Assembly (NCBI RefSeq): GCF_900113045.1
Contig: NZ_FONY01000013.1
Location: 1 to 64,000 of the forward strand
DNA: 64,000 nt
DNA from: Thermoflexibacter ruber
GTDB lineage: Bacteria > Bacteroidota > Bacteroidia > Cytophagales > Thermoflexibacteraceae
Direction: 5' to 3'
Made by a program: the position numbers and the translations under genes. The notes beneath the pieces are model-generated. The model saw only the letters and a list, made by a program, of their open reading frames with translations, was not told where the DNA came from and ran no database searches. This document shows, piece after piece, positions 25,953 to 36,396 of the stretch (positions are counted from its first letter, which is position 1; the number at the start of each line of letters is the position of its first letter).

Positions 25953-28079
25953 ATGAAAGCCAATATCTTGCTTCTATTATTTACCCTTTTAATTAGTCTG
26001 AATGTTGTTGCTCAAAAGAAGGGAAAGCCCGATTTGAAACCCTACAAAGACGAAATGAAGCGTGCCAAAAAAGGCGATGTGCAAGCCATGATGAAGATTG
26101 CAGATGTATGCAAGGCAGAAATGATGCAGCATGACGAAATCAAAGACTATAAAAAAGCAGTAGAATGGTACATCAAAGTTGCTAACCAAAACAGCAACAC
26201 TGACCTACAAACTTTGGCAAAATTTCGCCTTTTCCAACTGTACGTGTCAGGAGGATATGGCATAGGGCAGGATATTAATTTAGCTAAGAATTACTTAGAG
26301 CAGGTGCTTTCGCAAACAGACTTGCGCATGATTTATGATGACAAGCCCAATTTGGATTTGAAAAACTTTTTTGAAAACTACCTCAAAGCCCAAGAAAGTG
26401 GCAATGACCCTAAAATTATAGAGGCAAAAATATATGTAGCACGTTGCTATTTTGAGTACGAAATTAGCCATACTATTGCTTTACAGTGGCTTGCCAAAGT
26501 GATAGTAGAAGGAGAAAATCCAGATGCCAGCTTTTTAGAGGAGAAATGGCGCACTTTGTTTTCTGTTTATCGCTACTCGGGGGAAAAGGAAATGACCAAA
26601 AACCGCCTTTTTGACTTGTTGGAAAAATACGTACAAAAAAATAGTCTTTTAGCGAAAGTAGAACGCTTGGCAGAATCAGGAAAGACCTCTTTGGCAAATT
26701 ATAAATATACCGCACAAGCCGCTAATCAATTAGTGGAAACAATCAATACAAGTACTCTTACGCCAGAGATGCGATTGAAAATCTACTACTGGTTGCAAAA
26801 GCACGAAAAAGGAATTCCTCATTACGTTACCTTGCGAAAGGTAGCTATTGGAGCGGGTAACTTAGATTCGCTGACTACTAACTTTGCCAAAGATGCTATT
26901 GAGGAGTTTAGGACATTTCACTCGAAAATTCAGACCTTCGAGGGCTTCATGCTTGCTTGTAACGAGTATCCTTCGCTCAAAGGTTTAGTAAACACCAACA
27001 TAGACTTATATAAGGTTCATTTTGAAGGGAATGTGCAGCCCCTGATTGCTCTTTACAAAGAACTACAAAAACCTGAAATTAAAGAATTGGCAGGAGAAAT
27101 CTTATATACTAAGTACAACAAAGAGTTTATGAACAAAGTAACCCAAGTGATAGATGCAGCAGAAACCCCTCGCAAATTGCTTGATATTCAGAAGGAAATA
27201 GACGCTAACGCTTGGCTAAAAGCAGAATATACCTTACAACAGCAAAAAATAGCTAAACGCTTAGAGAGCATGGGTATAGACAGTACTAACAAAGAATTTC
27301 TTTACGAAATGGCAACTATCGAGGAAACCAAATTCCGCACTTTTGAGCAGGGAAGATATTTTTTGAGCAGTTTAGAAAAAAAGTACAATGATATGCCTAA
27401 TAACAGAACCAAAAAGAAAACCAATACACCGACCCCACCAACTAACATTCCCAATCGAGAAGAAATGAAAGCACGTCTTATCTCTCTGACTCGCAATAAA
27501 ATCATTACTGATGTCGTAGGGGAAAATCCTAACCGAGAGCAGATTCAAAGACACCGACAAACTTTGTTAGAAACTTGGCTACAGCCAGAGGGAATGAGCA
27601 AGTATTTTTACTATACTTCTGACAGCAAGTTTTGGTTCTCTGGTGAGATAAAACGACATAATGTGCTTTATTTCTATGAAGTAGTCAAAGTTACAGGGAC
27701 AGATACTTATACGCTTATTATTAAGTCAGTAGTAAATAATAACTCTTATTTGGCTTATAGTAGTACTTTGAAAGCCAACTTAGATGCTAAAAATGAAGTA
27801 ATTACAGTAAGTATCTATTATGCCCGCTACAAAGGCTACCAGTGGCTCAGAAATGAGGGAGATGCCTTGAGAGTGATTTACGAAAAAAATGCACCTACCA
27901 TTACTTGCCAACCTATAGGGGCAGTGAGCCAATTTGAAGATAAAAATCATGGATACAGTGCTGATTTCCCATTTAAAAAACTCAATGTTAGAGAGTTTTC
28001 TGAAAAAGCGGCAATCAAAACTGCCGTCCAATGCTTTATTTTGCAGTACAATCGTGCCTTGTTAAACAATTATAATTAG
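25953..28079 (+). CDS. Exported protein of unknown function with helical repeats
   Basis: A 708-residue protein. The ATG at 25953 is preferred because it is followed immediately by a signal peptide (ILLLLFTLLISLNVVAQ). The first ~130 mature residues resemble Sel1/TPR-type helices (AKKGDVQAMMKIADVC, then a YGIGQDINLAKNYLEQ repeat). The middle ~350 residues are helical, and a Lys/Asn/Thr/Pro-rich linker lies near residue 500. The last ~180 residues are beta-rich (SKFWFSGEIKRHNVLYFYEV) and I do not recognise them. Probably periplasmic; no neighbour hints at its role. Confidence 0.7.
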   Translation: MKANILLLLFTLLISLNVVAQKKGKPDLKPYKDEMKRAKKGDVQAMMKIADVCKAEMMQHDEIKDYKKAVEWYIKVANQNSNTDLQTLAKFRLFQLYVSGGYGIGQDINLAKNYLEQVLSQTDLRMIYDDKPNLDLKNFFENYLKAQESGNDPKIIEAKIYVARCYFEYEISHTIALQWLAKVIVEGENPDASFLEEKWRTLFSVYRYSGEKEMTKNRLFDLLEKYVQKNSLLAKVERLAESGKTSLANYKYTAQAANQLVETINTSTLTPEMRLKIYYWLQKHEKGIPHYVTLRKVAIGAGNLDSLTTNFAKDAIEEFRTFHSKIQTFEGFMLACNEYPSLKGLVNTNIDLYKVHFEGNVQPLIALYKELQKPEIKELAGEILYTKYNKEFMNKVTQVIDAAETPRKLLDIQKEIDANAWLKAEYTLQQQKIAKRLESMGIDSTNKEFLYEMATIEETKFRTFEQGRYFLSSLEKKYNDMPNNRTKKKTNTPTPPTNIPNREEMKARLISLTRNKIITDVVGENPNREQIQRHRQTLLETWLQPEGMSKYFYYTSDSKFWFSGEIKRHNVLYFYEVVKVTGTDTYTLIIKSVVNNNSYLAYSSTLKANLDAKNEVITVSIYYARYKGYQWLRNEGDALRVIYEKNAPTITCQPIGAVSQFEDKNHGYSADFPFKKLNVREFSEKAAIKTAVQCFILQYNRALLNNYN

Positions 28080-28090
28080 ATAGATTTTAT

Positions 28091-28330
28091 ATAAGTAATT
28101 CGACAATTTTAATCATTCTTTTTATTTAACCTTGTAGAGGTTCTCGCTTTGTAAAATTATATTATGCCAAAGCATTGCATAGTCTTGTAGAAGCGACACA
28201 AATATTTGTTAGTAAATTAGTTACGTTTCTATGAAACTCAAAAAGCATTCATGCTATCTTACCTGTTACAAAGCGCAAGTCCTTATAGGACTGACAAATA
28301 CAAGGATTTTTATTTTTGTCGAATTACTTA
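28091..28330. mobile_element. MITE-like element with perfect 15-bp terminal inverted repeats
   Basis: TAAGTAATTCGACAA at 28091-28105 and its exact reverse complement at 28316-28330 bound a 240-bp non-coding segment. A nested perfect 10-bp inverted repeat, CGCTTTGTAA at 28145-28154 and TTACAAAGCG at 28266-28275, lies almost symmetrically inside it. It fills the spacer between two convergent genes. No target-site duplication is obvious and no transposase is present, so it could be a non-autonomous element or a large structured terminator region. Confidence 0.5.
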
Positions 28331-28346
28331 AATCGTACAAAACCTA

Positions 28347-31300
28347 TCATTGAATCTCCCTCAATAAGTTCATCGCCCTTTCTATGCTTTTTACCTCCTC
28401 AATAATGAGAGTTGCTCCCTTGTTTGTTTCTTTTAACTTACAGATTTTGTTATGTTTTTGCACAAAAGCCAAAACCCTACCAAAAATTTCTGATTGGAAA
28501 TAGAGGTCGTTTTGAGCAAAGTAACCCTTTAGGGTCTGGTTTTTCAAAACCAATTTCTCCAAGCCTATTTTCTTTGCCAACCAACGCAGTTTCACCGTTT
28601 TCAAGAGGTCTTCTACCTGCTCCGGCAATTTCCCAAAGCGGTCAGTCAGCATCTTTTTAAATTTTTCCATCTCTTCCTCATTTTCCAACTTATCTGCTTG
28701 TGTATAAAGCTGTAGGCGTTCGGAAATATTGGTAACGTAGCTATCAGGAATCAAAATTTCCAAGTCAGTTTCTATGGCACAGTCCTTCACAAAATCCTCT
28801 TTTTTTACTGCATTGACCACATTTTCTAACTCATTCTCAAAGAGGCTTTTAAACTCATTTTCTTTCAAATCTTGAATTGCTTCGTCCAAAATTTGATGAT
28901 ACATTTCAAAGCCCAAATCGCTGATGAATCCACTTTGCTCTGCCCCTAACAAATCTCCCGCTCCTCTGATGTCCAAGTCCCGCATGGAGATTCGGAAGCC
29001 ATCACCTACCTCTGAAAACTCCTCTAAGGCACTCAAACGCTTACGAGAATCAGCAGTAAGTCCTTGTAACATAGGTGTTAGCAGATAGCAAAATGCCTTG
29101 CGATTGGAGCGACCTACCCGCCCTCGCATTTGGTGCAAATCTGCTAAGCCAAAGTGATGGGCATTATTAATGATAATCGTATTGGCATTAGGAATATCTA
29201 AACCTGACTCAATGATGTTGGTTGAAATGAGTATATCGTACTCTCCATCTATGAATTTGAGCATGGTTTTTTCTAACAAAGCCCCGTCCATTTGCCCATG
29301 TGCTATGCAAATCTTGGCATCAGGAACAAGCCGTAGAACGATATTGGCAATAGAATCTATGTCAGCCACTCGATTATGCACAAAGAAAACTTGCCCTCCT
29401 CGTTCCAACTCATAGCGAATAGCATCTCTAATCAACTCATCACTAAAAGTATGAATTTCCGTGCTTACAGGCTGGCGATTGGGTGGAGGGGTAGCGATAA
29501 TCGACAAATCTCTTGCGCCCATAAGCGAGAAGTGCAAGGTGCGAGGGATTGGTGTAGCTGTCAAAGTCAAGGAATCTACATTCACTTTATGATGTTTGAG
29601 TTTTTCCTTTACTTTTACTCCAAACTTCTGCTCTTCGTCTATAATCATCAAGCCCAAATCCTTGAATACTACATCATCATTCACGATTCTATGCGTACCT
29701 ATCAAAATATCTATTTTCCCTTCTTTTAAGTCTTTGAGAACCTGATTGATTTCTTTGGTTGTTCTAAAACGATTGATGTAGTCGACTTTGCAAGGTAAAT
29801 CTTTTAAACGTTCTTTAAAAGTCTTGAAATGTTGTATCGCCAGAATCGTTGTAGGAACAAGCACAGCCACTTGCTTAGAATCACATACTGCTTTGAATGC
29901 GGCACGAATCGCTACTTCTGTTTTTCCGAAGCCCACATCGCCACATACTAATCTGTCCATAGGGTAGGGCTTTTCCATGTCCGTCTTTACCTCTGCTGTC
30001 GCTTTGGCTTGGTCAGGTGTGTCTTCGTAAAGAAAAGAGGATTCTAATTCTGCTTGTAAGTAATTGTCTTTGCTAAAAGCAAAACCTTTTGCCTCTCTGC
30101 GTTTGGCATATAAGCTAATCAGTTCTCTGGCAATATCTTGTACTTTCTTGCGAACTGCTTTTTTCTTGTTGTCCCATTCCTGCGAGCCTAATTTGTTCAG
30201 CGAAGGCACTGTTCCTTCTTTGCCCGTAAACTTAGCGATTTTGTGCAAGGAGTGGATATTGATATAAAGCAAGTCATCATCTCTGAAAACTAAGCGAATA
30301 GACTCCTGCATTTTCCCGTTGACTTCTACTTTTTCCAAACCAGCAAAACGCGCAATCCCATGGTCGACGTGGGTTACGAAATCTCCAATCTGCAAGCTAC
30401 GCAACTCCTTCAAAGTCATCGCCTTAGACTTACTATAATTTTCCTTAGACTTGTAGCGGTGGAAGCGTTCAAAGAGTTGGTGGTCGGTATAGGCACAGAG
30501 ATTCAGGTTTTTGTCAGAGAAGCCCTCTCTTAGCGAAGTCAAAACTTGTTCAAAATGGATATTGGGGTTAGTTTCCTCGAAAATAAAACTCAGCCTTTGC
30601 AACTGTTTTGCCGAATCAGAAAAAATAATTGCCTGATAACCATTGATTTGCATCTCGTCCAAATGCTCTCCAATTTTGTTAAAATCCTTGTGGAAAGAAG
30701 GCTGGGGCTTGGCTTCGAAGGAGAAAGTCTGCCCCACCCCAACCCCTGAGATAAACTTCTTTCCAAACTCTATCTGCACAAACTCACTTGCCAAAGTTGT
30801 AAAACTGTCTGCGGTTTCAAATAGGTCTTCGGGTTTAGAAATGAGTTGGATATTACCACCTGAAAGGGTAGTTTCAAATGCCTCCGTTGCCTTTTCAAAA
30901 TATTTTTGGATAATCTCTTTGGTCAAGCCTAAGTCTTTGAACCACAGAAGCGTAGAAGGAGTAATGAATTTGAAAAATGATTCTCTGACCTCATAAAAAA
31001 GTTTTGCCCCTACATTAGGGATAATAATGATGTGTTCTAATACTTCTTCTGAAAGTTGGGAAATAGGGTCAAAAGTTCTGATGCTTTCTATCTCATTTCC
31101 AAAGAGTTCCAAGCGATACGGTTTTTCATTGGAATAGGAAAAAATGTCTATAATCCCTCCTCTAATCGCAAACTGTCCCGCTTCATACACAAAGTCAGTG
31201 CGCTCAAACTCATAGCTTTGCAAGACTTCTCCTAAAAACTCTAAGTCTAAACTATCTCCTACTTTCAAAGGATAAGTATTTTCCACCAAAGACTTTTTAT

Positions 31301-31721
31301 TAATTACTTTCTCGGTCAATGCTTCTGGATAGCTCACTATCAAATCGCCTTTGCTACTGCCCAGCACGCGATTTTGATTGATACGACTTAGTACTTCTGC
31401 TCTCTGCAAGACATTGGCATTTTCAGTTTCCTCAAACTGGTAGGGACGTTTGTAAGAAGTGGGGAAAAACAAAATTTCCTTGTTGGGCAATAAGTTTTGC
31501 AAATCATTGGCAAAATAATAGGCTTCTTCCTTGTCGTGCAAGACAAAGATATGCGAAAAAGCAGGTTGGAGCAGGTACAAGGCACTTGCGACTACTGCAT
31601 CTAAACTACCTACTAAGCCCTTTAATTTCAGGTGTTTATACTTTTCGCCTTTGAGTGTTTCGGCGATAGACTGCACTATTGTATCCTGAGTATATTTTTT
31701 TACAAAATCCTCGACTTTCAT
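28347..31721 (-). CDS. mfd: Transcription-repair coupling factor
   Basis: Releases RNA polymerase stalled at DNA damage and recruits UvrA. The protein is 1124 residues. The N-terminal part is UvrB-like. The RNA polymerase-interacting domain starts near residue 435 with LQIGDFVTHVDHGIARFAG. The translocase follows, with Walker A GDVGFGKTEVA near 592, DEEQ near 694 and TATPIPRTLHFSL, then a GRVGRSNR motif VI. The C-terminal D7 domain is present. The gene is preceded by a good -7 element and stands alone. Confidence 0.97.
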   Translation of the reverse strand: MKVEDFVKKYTQDTIVQSIAETLKGEKYKHLKLKGLVGSLDAVVASALYLLQPAFSHIFVLHDKEEAYYFANDLQNLLPNKEILFFPTSYKRPYQFEETENANVLQRAEVLSRINQNRVLGSSKGDLIVSYPEALTEKVINKKSLVENTYPLKVGDSLDLEFLGEVLQSYEFERTDFVYEAGQFAIRGGIIDIFSYSNEKPYRLELFGNEIESIRTFDPISQLSEEVLEHIIIIPNVGAKLFYEVRESFFKFITPSTLLWFKDLGLTKEIIQKYFEKATEAFETTLSGGNIQLISKPEDLFETADSFTTLASEFVQIEFGKKFISGVGVGQTFSFEAKPQPSFHKDFNKIGEHLDEMQINGYQAIIFSDSAKQLQRLSFIFEETNPNIHFEQVLTSLREGFSDKNLNLCAYTDHQLFERFHRYKSKENYSKSKAMTLKELRSLQIGDFVTHVDHGIARFAGLEKVEVNGKMQESIRLVFRDDDLLYINIHSLHKIAKFTGKEGTVPSLNKLGSQEWDNKKKAVRKKVQDIARELISLYAKRREAKGFAFSKDNYLQAELESSFLYEDTPDQAKATAEVKTDMEKPYPMDRLVCGDVGFGKTEVAIRAAFKAVCDSKQVAVLVPTTILAIQHFKTFKERLKDLPCKVDYINRFRTTKEINQVLKDLKEGKIDILIGTHRIVNDDVVFKDLGLMIIDEEQKFGVKVKEKLKHHKVNVDSLTLTATPIPRTLHFSLMGARDLSIIATPPPNRQPVSTEIHTFSDELIRDAIRYELERGGQVFFVHNRVADIDSIANIVLRLVPDAKICIAHGQMDGALLEKTMLKFIDGEYDILISTNIIESGLDIPNANTIIINNAHHFGLADLHQMRGRVGRSNRKAFCYLLTPMLQGLTADSRKRLSALEEFSEVGDGFRISMRDLDIRGAGDLLGAEQSGFISDLGFEMYHQILDEAIQDLKENEFKSLFENELENVVNAVKKEDFVKDCAIETDLEILIPDSYVTNISERLQLYTQADKLENEEEMEKFKKMLTDRFGKLPEQVEDLLKTVKLRWLAKKIGLEKLVLKNQTLKGYFAQNDLYFQSEIFGRVLAFVQKHNKICKLKETNKGATLIIEEVKSIERAMNLLREIQ

Positions 31722-31785
31722 AAACCAATAAAGGGCTTATTCGCCGTTTTCTGACAAATAAGCCTGTTTAAAATTAAAACAAAGG

Positions 31786-31793
31786 CAAAGATA
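31786..31793 (-). promoter_or_regulatory. Probable mfd promoter -7 element
   Basis: TATCTTTG on the minus strand is an exact match to TAnnTTTG, about 65 bases before the mfd start. The -33 region shows no exact TTTG. Confidence 0.5.
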
Positions 31794-31853
31794 GTCTTGT
31801 TTTAAGAAAAAGAATAAGAAGATAGATAGAATAAATTTTGAGGATAGATAGTT

Positions 31854-34331
31854 TCATTTCCCTTTCCAGAAGGTAAAACCTAACGCTCCTACGCTCAGTA
31901 AAAGTACCAATACACAGCTAATCATCGTAATAGTACTTCCTGTTTCGTAGGCTTTGGAATGGAAGGTAAATGCTATTTTGTGCTTGCCTTGTGGCACTTC
32001 CATACCTCTTAAAATATAATTCACTCTTACAAATTTGGCAGGCTGCCCGTCTATAGTTGCTGTCCAACCTTCAGGATAATAGATTTCTGAAAATACAGCA
32101 AAGGATTCATTATCAGCAGTATATTCGTATTCCAAGCGGTTGGGTTGGTAAGCAGTCATTTTGATTTCCCCGACGGTAGCAAATTGTTTTTTGCTTACTT
32201 GGAACTTGCTAATGTCTATCACAGCCACGCTATCGGGTCGTAAGGTATCTAAGGCTTTCATCTCCTCGTCTGCATTTTTTACCTCTAAAATATTAGAAAC
32301 AAACCAAGCGTTGCCGTAAGCATTCGGATTTCTAAGCACCCCATTTTCACTTTCATTTGCCTTAATATATCGGGTATTCAACATATTGATTATCCTATAA
32401 TTAGCGAATTGTGGTCTGCCTTTTTGCAAATCTCCTATCATCATTTGCATTTCTTTGCTGAGTTGTCGCTCTATCAGGTCTTGGTAGCGGCGCAATTTGG
32501 CGGCAATGTATCCCCCAAGAGATTTGTGAAAGTAAGAAGTCTGGGCATCACTAAAAGGATTGTTCAGGTTCAATACTCTATAACTCAAATCCTTGTCTTT
32601 CAGTATTTTCTCATCGGCAGGCGTAGGCTGATGTACACTTGTTCTTCTACTTTTGCTAAAATCGCTTTCGCTTAGGTATCTTTTCCCTACTGTCCATAAG
32701 TCCACAGTTATCAGCAAGCCAATGATTAAGGTAGTGATTTGTAAAGAAATTTTCTTTTTGAGGAAAAAATAAATCGCTACTACTGACAAAGTAATAAAAA
32801 AGAAAGTTCGCAAGGCATCATTTCTTAGCATCATTGCTCTATCTTCTAATACTGCATCTCGCAATCCACCTAACTGCTCATCGGTAGGGCTTGACATATC
32901 CAAACTCCCCGCCACAAGCCATAGTAACAAAGCCAAGCCTCCCGTTGCGCCAAAGGCAATAAGTATTTTTTTGAAAATCATATTAAAATCTTGCTGATTC
33001 TGCCCTACTTCTATCAGGTTTTTTAATCCTAAAATTCCTACAATAACCATGAGCATTACAGCCAATGACAGAGCCATAGACACAGAGCGAAACTTGTTGA
33101 ATCCGGGGAAATAGTCAAACATGGTATAGTTAAACCACTCCAAATTGCGTCCCCAAGAAATCATCATCATCATTACTACCCCAGCTAACAGCCAATACCG
33201 ATAGCGGTCTTCTATGAGCAACAAACCTAAAATGAACAAGAAACATACGACAGCCCCAGCGTAAACAGGTGCTCCTGTGAAAGGTTGGTCGCCCCAATAC
33301 ATAAAAGGAGCGCGTTCAATGTATTGCTTAAATTCCTCAGGAGATAACTGACCTTGCTGTACTGCGTTTTGTAGGATTTGGTATGTTTCAAATTTTTTAC
33401 TTAGTTTTTCATTACTTGAGCCTCCGTACAGATTGGGAATCAGCAAAGTAAGCGTTTCAAACTTGCCTTGGCTCCAGTTATAGGCATAGTCCCTATCCAA
33501 ACCGTCTCCTGTGCCCTGTGCCTCAGCATCAAGCGGAGTAAGCTCAGCAGGACCTCTTTGAGAATACTTGCCATACTCCAGTGTGGTCAGAATCCTTCCT
33601 GCACTTGTCCCTACGGCTAAACTCGCTCCGACTATGAGCAAGGCAGTAGCTTTGGCAAAATCAGGAAGAGTTTTGTTTTTAAAAGCAAAAACCAACTCGC
33701 TAACCCCATAAAAAACGGCAATAAATGCCAAGTAATAAGTAATTTGTAAGTGATTGGCTCTAAGTTCTAAAGCAAGGGCTAAGGTAAAAAGCGCGAAACC
33801 CTGCCAAATTTTTTCTTTCTGAAAAGCTAAATACATTCCTGCCAAGACCAAAGGAGCATAAGCGATTGCCCAAGATTTGGTCATGTGTCCGACTTCTATA
33901 ATGATAAGATTGTACGTACTGAGTCCAAAAGCTACCGCCCCAATAGCGGCAATCCAAGGTCTTACACCAAAGCACGCAAGGGCAAAAAAAGTGGTAATCA
34001 GGGTAAGTAAGAGTTGGTGTGCATTTTTATCTCTGAAAAATATCCCTTTGAAAGTCCAATCTATCATTGCCAAAGCGAGGTCAGGATAGTCGGCATGAAT
34101 CAGATAAATCGGCATACCACCAAACATCGTCCCTGTCCATAGGGTCTTTTCTTCATGAGTTTTGTTAAAATCATTTGCCTCTTTTGATGCTCCTTCATAC
34201 TGTACAATATCGCTCTGAAACAATGATTTACCATCAAAAAACTCAGGTTTGAAATAAATAATAGTAACTGCATAAAACAATACAATGCAAAGTATATACG
34301 GAAGTAGGGCATTCAGACTTAACTTTTTCAT
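31854..34331 (-). CDS. YfhO family membrane protein
   Basis: An 825-residue integral membrane protein with about twelve to fourteen membrane segments and a large C-terminal extracytoplasmic beta-rich domain before a last membrane helix. YfhO-type proteins are linked to glycosylation of envelope polymers in Firmicutes and are common, with unknown substrates, in Bacteroidota. The N-terminus (PEFFDGKSLFQSDIVQYEG) and GGMPIYLIHADYP fit the family. The neighbour DUF4293 gene lies upstream in the same orientation. Confidence 0.85.
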   Translation of the reverse strand: MKKLSLNALLPYILCIVLFYAVTIIYFKPEFFDGKSLFQSDIVQYEGASKEANDFNKTHEEKTLWTGTMFGGMPIYLIHADYPDLALAMIDWTFKGIFFRDKNAHQLLLTLITTFFALACFGVRPWIAAIGAVAFGLSTYNLIIIEVGHMTKSWAIAYAPLVLAGMYLAFQKEKIWQGFALFTLALALELRANHLQITYYLAFIAVFYGVSELVFAFKNKTLPDFAKATALLIVGASLAVGTSAGRILTTLEYGKYSQRGPAELTPLDAEAQGTGDGLDRDYAYNWSQGKFETLTLLIPNLYGGSSNEKLSKKFETYQILQNAVQQGQLSPEEFKQYIERAPFMYWGDQPFTGAPVYAGAVVCFLFILGLLLIEDRYRYWLLAGVVMMMMISWGRNLEWFNYTMFDYFPGFNKFRSVSMALSLAVMLMVIVGILGLKNLIEVGQNQQDFNMIFKKILIAFGATGGLALLLWLVAGSLDMSSPTDEQLGGLRDAVLEDRAMMLRNDALRTFFFITLSVVAIYFFLKKKISLQITTLIIGLLITVDLWTVGKRYLSESDFSKSRRTSVHQPTPADEKILKDKDLSYRVLNLNNPFSDAQTSYFHKSLGGYIAAKLRRYQDLIERQLSKEMQMMIGDLQKGRPQFANYRIINMLNTRYIKANESENGVLRNPNAYGNAWFVSNILEVKNADEEMKALDTLRPDSVAVIDISKFQVSKKQFATVGEIKMTAYQPNRLEYEYTADNESFAVFSEIYYPEGWTATIDGQPAKFVRVNYILRGMEVPQGKHKIAFTFHSKAYETGSTITMISCVLVLLLSVGALGFTFWKGK

Positions 34332-34378
34332 GAATATAGCATTTGGCGTTTTTATATTTTTAAGGGAACTTTTGAAGG

Positions 34379-34386
34379 CAAATCTA
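34379..34386 (-). promoter_or_regulatory. Probable promoter -7 element for the YfhO gene
   Basis: TAGATTTG on the minus strand matches TAnnTTTG about 50 bases before the YfhO start. TTTTC at about 34402-34407, read on the minus strand, is a weak -33 candidate. Confidence 0.4.
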
Positions 34387-34415
34387 TGATTTTTATTTCT
34401 TTGAAAACTTATTTT

Positions 34416-34889
34416 CTACCTAATTCTATCTACCGATTTGACTAATTTTTCATCTCTACGGATAAAGCGGTTTGCTAAGGAGTTCATAATCACTGCCACT
34501 GCAGGCATGAAGTATCCTAAGCCAAAGTTTCCCTGCGCAGGTTGCTTGAGCAAAGCCTCCCCTTTGACAGAAAAATATACAAAACAACCTAATATACCTA
34601 TTAGTATCAGTATATTAAGCATGTTGTAAATCATCTGCCTCATACGATTTTTGTAGGTTAAAATAGAAATGAAGGCAAAACCTATACTTGCAAAAGCTAA
34701 AATAGCTATATAAATAGTAGTATGCTGTGCAACAACTACGTCTTTTTGCTTGTGAATCAGGCTCATAGGAGAAAGATAAACAATTTCATTGGTTTGTGTG
34801 TTCTCCTTTGTCCAGATGGGAGAGAACAACATCACCACCATTGCCACTATGCTAAGTAATAAAAATACAGTTTGAATTCTTTGAATCAT
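34416..34889 (-). CDS. DUF4293 family membrane protein
   Basis: A 157-residue protein with four predicted membrane segments. The opening MIQRIQTVFLLLSIVAM and the polar loop with SPIWTKE, then the final helix with MPAVAVIMNSLANRFIRRDE, are characteristic of DUF4293, a family of unknown function found almost only in Bacteroidota. It precedes the YfhO gene by 84 bases. Confidence 0.85.
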   Translation of the reverse strand: MIQRIQTVFLLLSIVAMVVMLFSPIWTKENTQTNEIVYLSPMSLIHKQKDVVVAQHTTIYIAILAFASIGFAFISILTYKNRMRQMIYNMLNILILIGILGCFVYFSVKGEALLKQPAQGNFGLGYFMPAVAVIMNSLANRFIRRDEKLVKSVDRIR

Positions 34890-34914
34890 ACGAGTAAAAA
34901 TTAATTTGGTCGTG

Positions 34915-34922
34915 CAAAATTA
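34915..34922 (-). promoter_or_regulatory. Possible promoter -7 element for the DUF4293 gene
   Basis: TAATTTTG on the minus strand matches TAnnTTTG about 25 bases before the start codon. No good -33 match is visible. Confidence 0.4.
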
Positions 34923-35174
34923 AAAATCATAATGGAATTTTAACTAATAGTAAAAAATTTGGGTTTATTTTTGCGAAATATGTTTTCATAAAAAGTTGGC
35001 GGCTTGTACTACCCCAAAATTTTATTTTTACAAATGCCAACAGTACACGGTTAATTTACGTTTAAAAGTTATGCTCAATATTTTTGTGAATAATAAGGTT
35101 CGTAATAAGAAATTAACTGATGTATTTTAATTATGATTACTTAGTGATTGTTGATGCACCTTTTTACATTTTAA

Positions 35175-36305
35175 ATGTTACCTAACGAAATATTGTTTTT
35201 TGTTGCTTTTACCACTTTCATTCTTACAGTCCTCCTGTTAGACCTTGGAGTTTTTTCGAGAAAAAATCATATTGTTGGCTTCAAAGAGGCAGCAGCATGG
35301 AGTGCAGTATGGGTGATGTTTGCCCTCGTTTTTTATGTTATCTTAAATTTTTATGGAGAGAAGATTCACGGCATTACAAAAATGGAAGAGTTAGCCGCCG
35401 TAGTGAATCGATACGACCCGGGAGAGGTGGATATGTCTTCTGAGAATTTTGATGTGGCTATTCAGTTGTATAGAAACAATCTCGCTATAGAATTTATCAC
35501 TGGTTATTTATTAGAGTATTCTCTTTCGGTAGATAATATCTTTGTTATTATTCTTATTTTTTCCTCTTTCGGTGTAAGGGAAAAGTATTACAAAAAAGTA
35601 CTTTTTTGGGGGGTATTAGGGGCTATCCTTATGCGTTTTACTTTTATATTTGTAGGTTCTGCACTTATTTATAAGTTTAATTGGATTTTATATCTATTTG
35701 GGGCATTTCTCATTTTCACAGGAATTAAGATGTTTCTCAACAGAGATGACGAAGACGAGAAGATAGAAGTAGATAAGCACCCAGTAGTAAAAATAGTGTC
35801 CAAATATTTTCCTCTTTATCCTCGCTTTGTAAGAGAACGCTTTTTTGTTAGGAAAAATAATCAGTGGTTTTTAACTCCTTTATTTTTAGTTGTTTTAATT
35901 GTAGAGTTTACTGATTTGATTTTTGCGGTGGATTCCGTTCCTGCCGTATTTGCTGTAACCCAAGACCCTTATATAGTGTTTTTTTCCAATATTTTTGCTA
36001 TCATGGGCTTGCGTTCTATGTTTTTCTTCCTATCCAATATTCTCCACTTTTTTCATTACTTAAAAGTTGGCTTATCTTTCTTGATGGTATTCATTGGCTT
36101 TAAAATGCTGGCTCACAAGTGGCTAAAAAGCATAGGCTTTGAAACGGTCTATTCGCTGTATATTATTTTGTTTATTTTATCTGTAAGTATTATTGCCTCG
36201 CTTATCTTCCCCCCGAGTAAGAAAGAAAAATCTGTATTAAATGGTCAGGACTACTCTTTGGCAAAGAAGAAAGCCAAAGAAAGTGTTACTGAGAAAACTC
36301 CGTAA
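35175..36305 (+). CDS. TerC family membrane protein (Alx/MeeF-type)
   Basis: A 376-residue protein with about eight to nine membrane segments. The conserved acidic intramembrane stretches are present: LLLDLGVFSRK in the first segments, EYSLSVDNIFVIILIFSSF, and EFTDLIFAVDSVPAVFAVT. TerC proteins are implicated in manganese export or co-translocational metallation and in tellurite or alkaline-pH responses. An inserted segment with HGITKMEELAAVVNRYD lies between segments two and three. The C-terminus is basic and cytoplasmic. Function here is by family only. Confidence 0.88.
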   Translation: MLPNEILFFVAFTTFILTVLLLDLGVFSRKNHIVGFKEAAAWSAVWVMFALVFYVILNFYGEKIHGITKMEELAAVVNRYDPGEVDMSSENFDVAIQLYRNNLAIEFITGYLLEYSLSVDNIFVIILIFSSFGVREKYYKKVLFWGVLGAILMRFTFIFVGSALIYKFNWILYLFGAFLIFTGIKMFLNRDDEDEKIEVDKHPVVKIVSKYFPLYPRFVRERFFVRKNNQWFLTPLFLVVLIVEFTDLIFAVDSVPAVFAVTQDPYIVFFSNIFAIMGLRSMFFFLSNILHFFHYLKVGLSFLMVFIGFKMLAHKWLKSIGFETVYSLYIILFILSVSIIASLIFPPSKKEKSVLNGQDYSLAKKKAKESVTEKTP

Positions 36306-36396
36306 GAATTTTTCTAATTAAGTCTTACACTGTTTTGGCTATGTAGAAAGCCTCCTCTTTTATTTAAACTATCCTATTTTTGTTTTATCAAAGGTG

